Of a stretch of DNA of 64,000 nt, positions 9,204-18,955 are shown piece by piece. Made by a program: the position numbers and the translations under genes. The stretch is taken from the NCBI GenBank assembly GCA_963576735.1, contig OY755183.1:13597213-13661212 (forward strand). Reading direction: 5' to 3'. The notes below the pieces were generated by a model, which saw only the letters and a list, made by a program, of their open reading frames with translations, searched no databases and was not told where the DNA came from. The first letter of the stretch is position 1, and each line of letters starts with the position of its first letter. Origin of the DNA: Bedellia somnulentella (lineage: Eukaryota > Arthropoda > Insecta > Lepidoptera > Bedelliidae).

Positions 9204-9705
9204 CTATGTTATAACTTCTGGGTCCTGATGCAGGTTCCAGCTGAGTGAACTTTAAAATAATGAATATGAATTATTAATTATTCTCCTGACTGATATGATT
9301 CAAAGTTTAATTCAAATTTAAAATGCATCACAAAAAGTTTATACTTAATGGTTCAGTTTTGTAGAATAAAATGATATAATTTGATTTTTTAATGTACCTG
9401 TACATCTGGTGAAGACTCTCAGTAAATGGCTTGTGTAAAACTATTTCATAGTATTTATCTTTTGGGTTTTTGCTGTCTGGTGGTATCTTGGGTCCATACA
9501 AAACTATACAATCCTCTCTGTACTGCACTGGCCTCGAGACATAGTTGTCTGAACGCACTTCCAATACCTTCGTAGGGGCCTCTTCGGTTCTGAATAATTC
9601 TCGGAAAACTGCCAATTATTTAAGATTGATAAACAATCATAAAAAAAACAATACAAAAGGCATGATTCAGTAATGAAAATAAAAAAACTTACATGAATTT
9701 AGCAT
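9204..9705 (-). CDS. Small three-exon gene, 86-residue protein of unknown function
   Basis: The model joins 9705-9693, 9608-9398 and 9240-9204. Donors are GTAAGT (after 9693) and GTACAT (after 9398); acceptors are TTGGCAG and CACTCAG. This gives a clean 87-codon frame including the stop. The middle exon reads ELFRTEEAPTKVLEVRSDN and later LYGPKIPPDSKNPKDKYYEI, with no stops and a normal protein-like composition; the protein ends HQDPEVIT. The start (MLNSFFREL) was chosen because the longer upstream frame beginning at 9886 enters the middle exon in the wrong phase; that upstream part would then be 5' UTR. I see no signal peptide, membrane segment or known motif, and I do not recognise the family. 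The splice model is the main uncertainty. Confidence 0.55.
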
Positions 9706-10184
9706 TTTTCCTGGACGTTATTAAAGAAATAAGAACAAAGTTTCCATTTAAACAGTGACTTCTAGCCGTATTACGCAACGGTATTACTAACAGCAAAAAT
9801 ATTGTAAGTAATAAAGCTGCAGTATTAGCCTTTGAATTTTGAATCAATACAAATTCGGAAAGTACGGCGATTTGCGAACTTGACATGCAGTACGGTGCGA
9901 AGTGCGATTGCGAGATTGTGACATTTGGTTAACTTATGTTGAGTTTCGCTGTCATTGTCAAAATCAAACTTTTATGAGTAAAAAAGCAACGTGAACACTA
10001 TCGTGTATTAAATCGATCGGAGGGTAATCTGAAATTAGGTATAGCATAAGGGTTCCTTTTATGTTATAAATAAGCATTAAAAAGTTATTTCAGGAATTTA
10101 TCAACTACTGACCCCGAAAATGGTCTTTGAAGTTTTCAGAAGTATGAAAGTTGCTATGTTGGTTTTCGATTACAATGGAGAACA
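9706..10184 (-). promoter_or_regulatory. 5' UTR and presumed promoter of the small gene
   Basis: 9706-9886 is open in another frame (a hydrophobic stretch NTAALLLTIFLLLVIPL), but that frame does not join to the coding exon. 9887-10184 is non-coding, with no clear core promoter motif seen. Confidence 0.3.
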
Positions 10185-10399
10185 CATACATACATACATA
10201 CATATACACTAACGACTATAAATCCCTAGAAGGGATAGCCAGACCAGAGCTAAGGAATTTAAATTTCCTCAGCCACTTCTGGAAAGTTGAGTGGGGAAAA
10301 GATGGATGGATAAAATAAAGGTTTTTGGTGATGGGTCTCCAACCGCATCGCCCAAGAATCCCTTAAAAACCCCAATACCGTTAGTCGCCTCTTACGTAC
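10185..10399 (-). repeat. SINE1 copy cut by the LTR element
   Basis: The copy runs from the tail to CTTACGTAC and then stops exactly where the LTR begins. The missing part (CACCCACCGG… to CACTACACAGCA) is not found at the other end of the LTR element, so later deletion removed it. Confidence 0.8.
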
Positions 10400-10677
10400 T
10401 GTTATAAAGGGCTTCGACGGGCTTCTTTTAAAAAACACTTTTTGAATAGACACTAGATTTAATAAATGAAATCAAATGAAATAGTAATTAACAAAATGAA
10501 ATAGTAAAATGGAATTAGTAAAATGAGAAAAAAAAGGACTAGTGTTCTACTTGGATGTCAGATGTAAAGTAAAATAAATCCCGGCTTCTCGATAGAGAAG
10601 GCGGACTGAATTATGATTACTGAATTATTATATATGCTGACTAAACACTTTAGTATACAGATGCTCATACAATAACA
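10400..10677 (-). repeat. 3' LTR (278 bp)
   Basis: Bounded by TGTTAT and ATAACA, short inverted ends with the TG..CA rule. It abuts the SINE1 break at 10399 on one side and a polypurine tract on the other. Its partner 5' LTR is absent from the window. Confidence 0.8.
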
Positions 10678-10686
10678 GCCCCCCTG
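10678..10686 (-). other. Polypurine tract
   Basis: In the minus sense, CAGGGGGGC sits immediately before the LTR start TGTTATTG. This is the expected plus-strand primer site for reverse transcription of an LTR element. Confidence 0.7.
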
Positions 10687-10738
10687 TTAAAAGGAAACTT
10701 ATAGGAAAAATAAGTTTCGAAAAGAAAACAAATATTAA

Positions 10739-12445
10739 TTAATTAATTCTTAATCGGGGTTGTGGTTCAAAGTCATTATCATTAGTTACTTCTTCAAGAT
10801 TAATTTCTGTTTTAATTATACTTTTATTGCAAATGTTAGAAAACTTGTCCTTTTTCCAAAAATACAAAATAAAGAGAATAAGACATAAGATTATCGATAA
10901 AACACTTAAAATAGGAAAACTAACATTATTAATCAAATTATTAGTTGTATTTACATTTTTTAGATCATTTACAATTTGATCGGTTACAAGTTTTTCATTT
11001 TTCAAATAATCTAAATTGATTGACTTTAAAGTAAAAGAAGGTAAATTTAATTTATTAAATTGCTCAAAGTTACAACAACTATCATTTAAGATGTTAAAAT
11101 TAGAAGTTATTAGCGGTACATTTAATTTTGGATTAGATTTTGACATTAATTTATTATTTCGGTGATAAGCGATACAATTTGCAGGTAAATTCAATATACC
11201 TGTACCTGAATTAATTATTTCTACAGATTGATAAGTTTCACATTCAAAAGAAATTTTGGATGGGTTTGATTGAACAAATACCCAGTTATTGTTATGCAGT
11301 CTATGCCAAATGTCTATGTCACCGTGAAGATATCTATACTGACAATATTTAGGTAATGAATACATAGCCTTTGTAACTAATTCCGTCTCACAAGACGGAT
11401 TATTGGATGAAGTATAAATATCCGATATATCACACAAATATGTTTCTTTAAATATTTTCTTACAATTATAAACAGAATTTAAAAGTGCATAAGAGGACTT
11501 ATCTTTAATTAAAGCTAGTATCTTATCACTAGGTAAAATCGTAATAAAAGAATTAGAACTTAAATTGCCGTAAGGAGTAGGCAGAGGAATGTTGTTATAC
11601 ATATTATATTCTAAAATATCTACGAGTACTAAGGGTATTTTAATAACGAAAACTAATCTATCATTCATATAATAGCATACTAAATCTGCAACATTAATTA
11701 ATGTATGAATATTTCTTAATTCTAAATTAACAGGTAAATCTTTATTTTTCGGTATTAATTTAAAATTATTTACAATGTCATTATATAATTGTGTTGGGGA
11801 TATAATAGAAGGATGAAGAGTGTTACTTTTTACAAAAAGAATCGAATTGAGGATGTCTTCAATTTTAAATGCTAAATTCAAAAGGTGAGATTCTAAAATA
11901 TTTAAAACATGGTCAAGTTTAGTATTAAAATTATTTACATAGATTTTTGTTGAAATATTATTTACAGTTTCTTTCAATATTTCAATGGCATAGTTCAATT
12001 TTTCTTGGTTAACATTAATGTCGATCAGAGTTTTATTTATATTAGATATAGCTGTATGAGATACTAAAATGTTTTTAGTTACAGAATCTTTTAGTATTTT
12101 ATCGTTATTGTACAGTTGTTGAATAGCTTTTTCATAATTAATTGCATCATCTTCATCTAATGTTCCAAATATATGTTTAAAAATTACACCGATACCAGAA
12201 AACCAAGCAGATCTTTTAGAAATGTCTTTTGAGATAATATGAGAAATGGATTGAAAGTCACGGATGATATCTTTTTGAAGAGACTCTAAAGGTTGTAATA
12301 GGTTTTGACAATTAGTGACTTCTTGGTTTTCCCGACACTGACTACGGATATTAGTAAACGCATGATTAACATTGTCTATAGTTCCCTTAAAAGAAGACAC
12401 ATCTACAGGTATCACAACATGAAACTGGTCATTTATGATTTTCAT
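10739..12445 (-). CDS. env: Envelope (Env) protein, baculovirus F-like, of the LTR element
   Basis: A continuous 568-codon frame. Features in order: an N-terminal ectodomain; a basic KR pair near residue 77 followed by a hydrophobic, glycine-containing segment (SAWFSGIGVIFKHIFG), which matches the cleavage site plus fusion-peptide layout of errantivirus Env and baculovirus F proteins; coiled-coil-like stretches; many cysteines in the second half; a transmembrane segment near residue 515 (ILSVLSIILCLILFILYFW); and a short basic cytoplasmic tail. No signal peptide follows the first ATG. The frame is open upstream to about 12556 without another ATG, in keeping with expression from a spliced mRNA that supplies the leader. 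Unlike pol, this frame has no stop or frameshift. Related proteins mediate membrane fusion and can give infectivity to errantiviruses. Confidence 0.85.
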   Translation of the reverse strand: MKIINDQFHVVIPVDVSSFKGTIDNVNHAFTNIRSQCRENQEVTNCQNLLQPLESLQKDIIRDFQSISHIISKDISKRSAWFSGIGVIFKHIFGTLDEDDAINYEKAIQQLYNNDKILKDSVTKNILVSHTAISNINKTLIDINVNQEKLNYAIEILKETVNNISTKIYVNNFNTKLDHVLNILESHLLNLAFKIEDILNSILFVKSNTLHPSIISPTQLYNDIVNNFKLIPKNKDLPVNLELRNIHTLINVADLVCYYMNDRLVFVIKIPLVLVDILEYNMYNNIPLPTPYGNLSSNSFITILPSDKILALIKDKSSYALLNSVYNCKKIFKETYLCDISDIYTSSNNPSCETELVTKAMYSLPKYCQYRYLHGDIDIWHRLHNNNWVFVQSNPSKISFECETYQSVEIINSGTGILNLPANCIAYHRNNKLMSKSNPKLNVPLITSNFNILNDSCCNFEQFNKLNLPSFTLKSINLDYLKNEKLVTDQIVNDLKNVNTTNNLINNVSFPILSVLSIILCLILFILYFWKKDKFSNICNKSIIKTEINLEEVTNDNDFEPQPRLRIN

Positions 12446-12623
12446 CGTTCCAAAAGGGTCAAAAAGTATACCAGGACTCTTAGTGATGTACTGAATGAAA
12501 TTATTGTTACTTGCAGCAGAATCATTGAAGATTAATCTGGAATATGAATTTATTTCTAACTATGGTATAAAAATATATGAACTATGAATTATGAACTTAA
12601 GACTAAAAAAACTATATTAATAA
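12446..12623 (-). other. pol-env spacer of the LTR element
   Basis: The env frame is open back to a stop near 12557. The presumed splice acceptor for env lies here, but I could not fix it; a pyrimidine-containing stretch ending in GCAAG near 12520 is one candidate. Confidence 0.35.
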
Positions 12624-14399
12624 CTAAGTGACGTCATGTGCTGGTTTGATTTGGTCAAAGTGGTGTTTTACATGACGACGATTTATTAAAAGCGAAACAG
12701 TGTTATTAGGATGAACTTTAATTATCTTATAGGGACCTTTCCATAATGGGGATAAAGCTTTTCTTAATCTAACATGATTTTTTATATATACAAATTCGCC
12801 TACTTTATATTGAACTCCGCGAGTAAATCGATCATAATAAGCTTTTGATCTTTCTTTGGAAGCATTAGTATATTCTATAGCTTTATCGCGGGATATTTTA
12901 AGACGATGGCAAAGCATCTTTATATATTCAGGATAAGTTGTACCACTACGTAATTCAAAAACGGAATCTGGAATAAAAGGCTTGTGACCGAATATAAGTT
13001 CATATGGTGAGAATCTAGTTGTAGTATGTATTGTTGTATTGTATGTAAGCATGGCTGTATAAACATATCGAGGCCAATTGTCTTGATGTTCGTTAGTGAA
13101 TGATTTTAGGTATTCCTTCAGAGTGGAGTGACTTCGTTCTAGAGCTCCTTGCGTTTGCGGGTGATAGGGTGAAGACCATAACTGTTTTATTTTTAAGAAT
13201 GAACATGTGGTTTTGAATAATTCAGCGGTAAAATTGGTTCCTTGATCAGTAAGGATCATTCTTGGGATGCCAAAGAGAGATATAAAATGAACAAGGCATT
13301 CACTTGTTTCTTCTGCTGTTGCAGTGCGTATTGGATAGGCTATAGAATATTTGGTTAAATCGTCTTGCAGAGTTAGGATATATTTTAATTTAGCTTGCCC
13401 AGATTCGGGTAAGGGACCTACTATATCGAGAGAAATCCTTTCAAAAGGTGCGGTGGATGTGCTAGTTATCTGCATAGGGGCCCTATTAGTTTTACGGAAA
13501 GCTTTGTTAGTTTGACATAATTTGCAAGCCCTTACATAATTTTCTATATCAACACGCATACTTTTCCAATAGTAGCGTTCTTTTATCCGATCAAACATTC
13601 TGTTGTTACCTAAATGTCCGGCCATAGGGATGTCGTGATTTTCTTTTAAGATCTTTGTGATTTCGGTTGGAACTGGATAGATAATAGTATCATGGTAAAT
13701 ATTTATTTTAATATTAGTATTGTTAAAAAGAAACAAGAGCATGCTATATATTTTAGTGAAGGAAATTTGATCAAATGGGTTACGTAAGTCGGATATAGAT
13801 ATTTCATTGACATCACCCATTAGAATAATTTCATCTCTAGTAGATTTCAGGGTTTTAAATATATCGGGGTAAGTAGAATTGTCAAAGTAATATAATTTAG
13901 TAAACATTAAATAATAGATTTTTCCTTGTAATGAGATAGATTTAAAAGTGTACAGTTCTCTTTCTTCATTTATGATATCAGTATTATCGTCTAATGAAGA
14001 TAAAATTTGTTGTAAATAAGGGTTAGAGTCATCTAGATCGATAGACACAGGAATAAGTATATGTTTACACGAAGTTTTTAGTAGATTCTGATTGTGTTGA
14101 AATATTTGGACGTTAAAATTTTCTTTTGTATTAGATAAGCTTTTAAGATAATCAGAATATTCTTTATTGTTATTAGTATTTGCAACTGTGGGGACATTAG
14201 GAGTAGAACTAGTAGAGGGTTGAGGATTTGATTCAACAGAAGGTTGTATAATTACTTCATTATTTGGATTAAAAGGATTATCGGGTAATTCGATGTTATT
14301 AGGATCATCAGGACCAATATTGATTTCACTTGAATGAGGACTTGAAGGAGACAGATATGGTAGATCAGAAGTGAGATCTAAAGGGTCGGCTGGAATAAT
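12624..14399 (-). CDS. pol: pol C-terminal part: integrase
   Basis: The ATG-started part is 474 residues (14048-12624), and the frame is open upstream to 14399. Order: a proline- and asparagine-rich linker, an HHCC zinc finger (GHLGNNRMFDRIKERYYW … CKLCQ), then the catalytic core with SLDIVGPLP, TDQGTNF and HPQTQGALE. Exactly 35 residues separate the second Asp from the Glu (DD35E). A C-terminal GPY/F-like module (PLWKGPYKI) follows. Integrase inserts the cDNA into the host genome. The frame matches that of the RNase H part upstream, from which it is separated by one TAA at 14402-14400. Confidence 0.9.
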   Translation of the reverse strand: MIPADPLDLTSDLPYLSPSSPHSSEINIGPDDPNNIELPDNPFNPNNEVIIQPSVESNPQPSTSSTPNVPTVANTNNNKEYSDYLKSLSNTKENFNVQIFQHNQNLLKTSCKHILIPVSIDLDDSNPYLQQILSSLDDNTDIINEERELYTFKSISLQGKIYYLMFTKLYYFDNSTYPDIFKTLKSTRDEIILMGDVNEISISDLRNPFDQISFTKIYSMLLFLFNNTNIKINIYHDTIIYPVPTEITKILKENHDIPMAGHLGNNRMFDRIKERYYWKSMRVDIENYVRACKLCQTNKAFRKTNRAPMQITSTSTAPFERISLDIVGPLPESGQAKLKYILTLQDDLTKYSIAYPIRTATAEETSECLVHFISLFGIPRMILTDQGTNFTAELFKTTCSFLKIKQLWSSPYHPQTQGALERSHSTLKEYLKSFTNEHQDNWPRYVYTAMLTYNTTIHTTTRFSPYELIFGHKPFIPDSVFELRSGTTYPEYIKMLCHRLKISRDKAIEYTNASKERSKAYYDRFTRGVQYKVGEFVYIKNHVRLRKALSPLWKGPYKIIKVHPNNTVSLLINRRHVKHHFDQIKPAHDVT

Positions 14400-15174
14400 T
14401 TATAGATCTTCAGGATTAATAAGATCTTCAGGATCAGGGCTTAGTTCTTTTGATTGTAAAGGATTCATTAAGGCAGAATTATTGACTGGATAACGTGATA
14501 GTGCATCAGCATTGCTGTTTACTTTCCCTTTTTTATATTCAACTTCGTAATCGAACTCTTCGAGTTTAAGCCTCCACCTAACTAATTTAGATCCAGGGTC
14601 TTTGCAATAATTAAAGAGCCATTTAAGCGGTCTATGGTCTGTTACGATTATGAAGCGCCGCCCATAAATATAGGGTCTAAAAACTTTGGTTCCGAATAGT
14701 ATAGCTAAACACTCCTTTTCAGTCACGCTATAGTTGGACTCTGCCTTGTTTAAGGTTCTAGAGGCATAGGAAATAGGACGATCATTACCAACTGATCCTT
14801 GAGAGAGAATAGCAGAAATGGCGTAGTTGGAAGCATCACAGGTTAAAATAAATGGTTTGGTGAAGTCAGGATAAGCTAGGATAGGAGCGGAAGTAAGAGC
14901 ATTTTTTAAGTTTTCAAAAGCTAACTGTTGTTCATGTTGCCAATCAAATGCAACATTCTTTTTGAGTAGATTTGTAAGAGGTTTTGCAATTTTAGAGAGG
15001 TCTGGAATGAAACGGCGATAATACGAGACTAATCCTAAGAAGGACTTAACATCTTTAGGACACTTGGGAATTGGAAAAGACTTAACTGCTTCGGTTTTCT
15101 GTGGATTAGGCTGAACACCCTTGTCTGTAATTACATGGCCTAAGTAAGAAACTTCTTTACGAAGGAACTCGCAT
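14400..15174 (-). pseudogene. pol: pol middle part: RT thumb/connection and RNase H, broken
   Basis: The section 14726-14400 is open and carries RNase H features of Ty3/gypsy elements (TEKECLAI, TDHRPLKWLF, and the NSNADALSR end motif). It ends in a premature TAA. Upstream of 14727 the same frame remains readable to about 15185, where a single-base frame change separates it from the polymerase domain. Both lesions are small, so the copy is young relative to other elements here. Confidence 0.85.
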
Positions 15175-16080
15175 TTATCGGGTTTGGAGCTTTAGTTGGA
15201 AGTGCCTGAGTCTGTCAAAGATATTGGAAAGATTATTTATGTGAGTTTCTAAGTCATATGAGTATATTACTATGTCATCTAAATAGACAAAACATTGAAC
15301 GCCTTGTAGACCAGAGAGAGCTGAATTCATTAATCTTTGAAAGGTTGCTGGGGCGTTTTTGAGACCAAATGGCATGCGTGTAAATTCGAAATGGCCCTGA
15401 GAGACTGAAAAAGCGGTTTTCGGAGCGTCTTTATCTGCCATCTTTATTTGGTGAAAGCCTGATGCTAGATCTAATGTGCTAAAGTATTTACATTTTCCCA
15501 GTTGATCGAGGATTTCGGAAATGTTTGGAATTGGATATGAATCTCCAATGGTTAAGTCATTTAATTTGCGGTAGTCTATGACTACACGCCACTTACGTTG
15601 TCCAGAGGCATCAATTTTCTTTGGGACTACCCAGATTGGGGACGACCAGGGTGAAATAGAAGGTCTAATGATACCATCCTTTAACATTTTATCTAATTGA
15701 CGTTGAACTTCTTGTTTATGGATTTCTGGAAATCTATAGGTCTTGGTATTAATCGGAATAGAGGATGTTGTGGGAATCTCGTGTTGAATGGCATTAGTAC
15801 AAGTCAATTTATCATTAGGAAGTTGAAAAATGTCAGAATATGTGGAACAGAGGTCATAGAGAGCATTACATTCCTCAGAATTTAGATGAGAAACACGTAG
15901 AAGATCTATTACTTCTCTGGTTCTATCAATAGCGCTTAATGATGTTTGATGAGAATAAGATGTATTAAATATTTCACAAGAAGAAGATTCTGGAAATGGA
16001 ATGATATTTAGTTTTAGGTCAGAGTTAGTTTGTATCGGAGATTCAGAAGTATTTAAAACAGAAATATTTATTCGGGAATT
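15175..16080 (-). pseudogene. pol: pol N-terminal part: reverse transcriptase domain
   Basis: The frame is open from about 16080 to 15175. It shows the fingers/palm motifs VIDYRKLNDLT, FSTLDLASGFHQI, RMPFGLKNAPATFQRLM and the catalytic FVYLDDIVIYS, as in gypsy-type enzymes. It ends in a stop caused by a one-base frame change near 15185. The part before about residue 85 (upstream of the first ATG at 15807) is a less conserved protease-to-RT linker. Protease and gag are missing. Confidence 0.88.
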
Positions 16081-16112
16081 AGGTTTACTTTAACAATGCA
16101 TTTTGCAAATTT

Positions 16113-16177
16113 CGACACTGGCGACGGGGGCGTATACCCGAAGGTCGCGGGTTCGAACTCCGCCAGTGTCGAAATTT
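16113..16177 (+). repeat. tRNA-like repeat, D-arm deleted
   Basis: CGACACTGG joins directly to CGACGGGGGCGTATACCCG and then to the T-arm and acceptor strand. The D-arm and A box are missing. It duplicates part of the unit that follows at 16413-16485. Confidence 0.7.
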
Positions 16178-16199
16178 TTCTTTCCTTTAATAACATCTT

Positions 16200-16515
16200 T
16201 TATTTATGAGTAATAATCCCCACATGAGGAATTCATGTCAAAAAACATTAAATTATGTGATAGTTAGGCGTTTCCAACATTTGCATTCTATCTGAAAAGG
16301 TAGACAAGTGGCCGTCCGAATTAGTTAAAATTCGGAGGTAGGAAACGCAAACACTACTTGAACGTGTAAAAAAGAAACAAAGGATAGAGAAATTTCGCGC
16401 TGGATGCCAACTGACACTGTAGCTCAGTTGGCAGAGCGACGGGGGCGTATACCCGAAGGTCGCGGGTTCGAACCCCGCCAGTGTCGAAATTTTTCTTTCC
16501 TTTAATAACATCTTT
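16200..16515 (+). repeat. tRNA-like repeat unit with conserved flanks
   Basis: The tRNA-like core is 16413-16485: a perfect 7-bp acceptor stem (GACACTG/CAGTGTC), A-box TAGCTCAGTTGG, B-box GGTTCGAACCC and a perfect T-stem, but a poorly paired anticodon arm. The same 200-bp upstream flank (CATGAGGAATTCATG … TGGATGCCA) and TTTCTTTCCTTTAATAACATC downstream recur at 41840-42130. It is therefore a mobile or segmentally duplicated unit, not a lone tRNA gene. Confidence 0.75.
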
Positions 16516-16573
16516 TATTTAGAAGAAAGAGGCTTACATAAATATTATACAAAGATTATTACATTATATTTCG

Positions 16574-16833
16574 CCGTGTAGTGTCGGCTTAGAATAGCAC
16601 TACCCCGTTTCTACCGATGGGTGTACGTAAGGGGCGACTAACGGTATTGGGGCTTTCAAGGAATTTTAGGCGATGCAGTTGGAGACCCATCACCAACAAC
16701 CTTTACTTTACCATCTTTTCCCCACTCAATTTTCCAAAAGTGGCTGACGGATTTCTAATTCCTTAGCTCTTGCTACCCCTTCTGGGGATTTAAAGCCGTG
16801 AGTATATGTATGTATGTATGTAATTATTATTAA
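16574..16833 (+). repeat. SINE1 copy with (TATG)n tail
   Basis: Full-length sense copy that ends GGGGATTTAAAGCCGTGAG and then TATATGTATGTATGTATG. Confidence 0.85.
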
Positions 16834-17288
16834 ACTACGTTTTTATTCCCACCGCGTAGCCATGGTACAGATTTTGGTGGTACTTGTTGGCAAGAAAACA
16901 TAAAAATCTGGTGATTGCTGTCTATTTATTGAGTCATTGTTAGTAGGTATGTGTTGCATTTTAGTTTATTGTTTGCTCATATCATAATTTATCTATTTGT
17001 AAACTTATTATTTGAGGATATCTGCCATATATATTCGGTAACATTATATGTTTGTCGTTATTGAAAGCATGAGAAAAGCCTTACCAAATTACCCCAAGTA
17101 AGCGAGGCAAAATTGTTTTTGTGTCAACACCGATTGTGCGAAGGAGAGGCATATAGGGTGCCACGCGCGTTATCTGTCTATAGGTAGTTGGTCTGAGTTA
17201 TCTAAAATATTGTAATTTTCAAAATAATTAAAAAGGATCACTGCTTAAATAAAAAAAACATCTTCTGATTTGACCTCAGACCTTTGAC
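16834..17288. other. Non-coding, with THAP-element flank motifs
   Basis: 17200-17235 (TATCTAAAATATTGTAATTT) and 17283-17305 (TTTGACTATAAACACTATAG) are repeated inverted near 21270-21305 and 21131-21155. The flanks of the THAP elements are therefore themselves repeated. Confidence 0.45.
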
Positions 17289-17562
17289 TATAAACACTAT
17301 AGACAGAGCGATGTTACGTCATCCATTTTAAAAAGAGAAGCCCTTATTTAAGTTCTTATATGTTAAAAAGAGACACAAATCTTTATTGTCATCTCTATCG
17401 CGTACCCGTTTTGTTGATGACACACTTTTAAATTGTGACAATCAAAGCGTCGACTTGTGAGCGATTTTGGTTTTCTTTTGATTTTGAGAAAGATTTTATT
17501 CATTTGTATATTGTTATTGTGACAAAAGAGACTCTATTAGTTAAGTTATTATTTAGTAAGGT

Positions 17563-18287
17563 ATGGTTGGGTGTAGCGTGCTTAGCTGCGGAAGCCGCAG
17601 CGAAAAACACATCGAAGGATTGACTTTCCACAAGTGAGTGAGTATTTTAATGTTTTTTCTGTATTGCGCGATCAGAAAATAAGTGATTCAACTGTTAATT
17701 ACGTTGAACTAGATTACTAGCATTTTCTTTAGTTATTTTGAGCAATTTTTTAATAGCATAACCTAAAAATATGCAGTATCTCAGTGTTGCCATAATTCAC
17801 GTTTTCATCCTACCCTGTTGTTAGGGTAAAATTTTTAAATTAGTAAACTGATGTTAATGAGTGAGTATATTATGTATTTCGTCGCGCTATAGCGACGCTG
17901 AATGATTTCCAATTGTTATCTACGGAATAAGTAAGTCATAAATTTGTTATATTTATTTAATTTCTTCGTATTCATTACAGTTTTCCTAAAGACCCGAATC
18001 TACGAGAAAAAATGGATTGCGGCCACTGGAAGATGCAATTGGAAACCAATCAAAGTTTTGAGGCATACTATAAAATAGAAAGGCTACTCGTTTTTGTCCA
18101 AAGACAAACCTTTGGCTCAAATGGTCGCAGTTGTTTTGAAAAAGAATTTAGGGATAAGAATATTTCCGACATTAAACGACCACATCAGAGAGCAAAATCC
18201 GTTCGAAAACCACCTTGTGCTGTTATAAACATAAACATAAACGTTCACGCCGAATATCCCCGAAGGGGTTGGCAGTGGTACTAATAC
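17563..18287 (+). pseudogene. THAP-domain gene of copy 2, frameshifted
   Basis: Exon 1 (17563-17633) begins MVGCSVLSCGSRSEKH and ends at a GTGAGT donor. Exon 2 starts at 17981 after TTCATTACAG. One extra A in the run at about 18005-18010, compared with copy 1, throws the THAP frame off just before the conserved Trp. The longer open frame at 18012-18284 is therefore out of frame and largely spurious. The tail KYLDVRIHHLLK is still readable near 18390. It is inactive. Confidence 0.55.
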
Positions 18288-18372
18288 TTCTGAACATCAC
18301 GTGACTTTGTCACCTGGTGTTCAGAGTACCCACGTTTTGCATGGACAGTGTACTCACTGTGCTGTTAATAAA
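18222..18372 (-). repeat. SINE2 fragment nested in THAP copy 2
   Basis: In the reverse sense it matches the 3' half of the SINE at 49140-49510: GTTCACGCCG, CCCCGAAGGGGTTGGCAG and ACTTTGTCACCTGGTGTTC. Confidence 0.75.
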
Positions 18373-18955
18373 GGCTATAGCCTTAAAATACTTAGATGTA
18401 CGAATACATCATCTTTTGAAAACTGTGACTGAAATAGACGAAAGAATTTGAAATTTTCACACGAAACTAATTTTGTTTAAAGGTCAATAGTAAATAATGC
18501 AATAAAACTCATGTATTAAAATAGCGCTGTCTTTTATTTTTCAAAATACAAACATAGACCCCACTATACCCATGACCCGTATGATATTTACATAACTTGC
18601 ATTTTTGGAACAGCTGATTTTTTTGGTCCAGTAACAAGGTTAGTCCCGTACAAAAATTTATTCGTAATCATGGGAAGATTCATCCCTGAAAGTTAGTACA
18701 ATGCTTCAGATTTCACGGTGTATTAAACATCAGTAGTAGTAGGAGTAAGTATGTATAATTATATGATTGCAGGAAATAATATAGTAAACAGTAAACCTTT
18801 AATTAAACAATAAATTGACGTAATCAATTTTAAATTAAAAATTAGCTTTTAGAATGGTTATTATAGTATTTTGGGGTAATTGTTTTCTAGTGATCGCAAC
18901 ATTACAGGCAAAAATATTGCTTTCTAAAAGAGGTACGCTCCCGTTGTATTATGAC

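Larger units (their letters stand above)
10400..16090 (-). mobile_element. Errantivirus-like endogenous LTR element, 5'-truncated
   Basis: In the minus sense the order is pol (reverse transcriptase, RNase H, integrase), env, polypurine tract, 3' LTR. This is the layout of insect errantiviruses (gypsy/TED/Yoyo type of Metaviridae). gag, protease, primer-binding site and the 5' LTR are missing: homology stops near 16090, next to a tRNA-like repeat. pol has one frame break and one in-frame stop, so this copy is defective. It nests in a SINE1 copy. Confidence 0.88.
17289..18955 (+). mobile_element. THAP-domain DNA transposon (copy 2, inverted relative to copy 1)
   Basis: Most of the reverse complement of 2588-3954 is found here at high identity, plus about 330 extra bases at 18050-18385 that copy 1 lacks. 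The extra part includes a nested SINE2 fragment (18222-18372). The left end reads ACAGAGCGATGTTACGTC. The right end is less clear near CACAGATCTCTGT. Confidence 0.6.

Noticed and set aside
9689..9886. 65-residue hydrophobic frame as the N terminus of the small gene
   Set aside because: It reaches the donor with two bases left over, while the next exon's good frame needs one, so joining shifts the frame into a stop.
16248..16511. 87-residue frame beginning MLLKERKISTLAGFEPATFG (also 41823-42107)
   Set aside because: It is the tRNA-like repeat unit read as protein; the two frames match only because the repeat copies do.
18012..18284. 90-residue frame starting MDCGHWKM
   Set aside because: It is out of frame with the THAP coding sequence because of one extra A, and it ends in a SINE2 insert.
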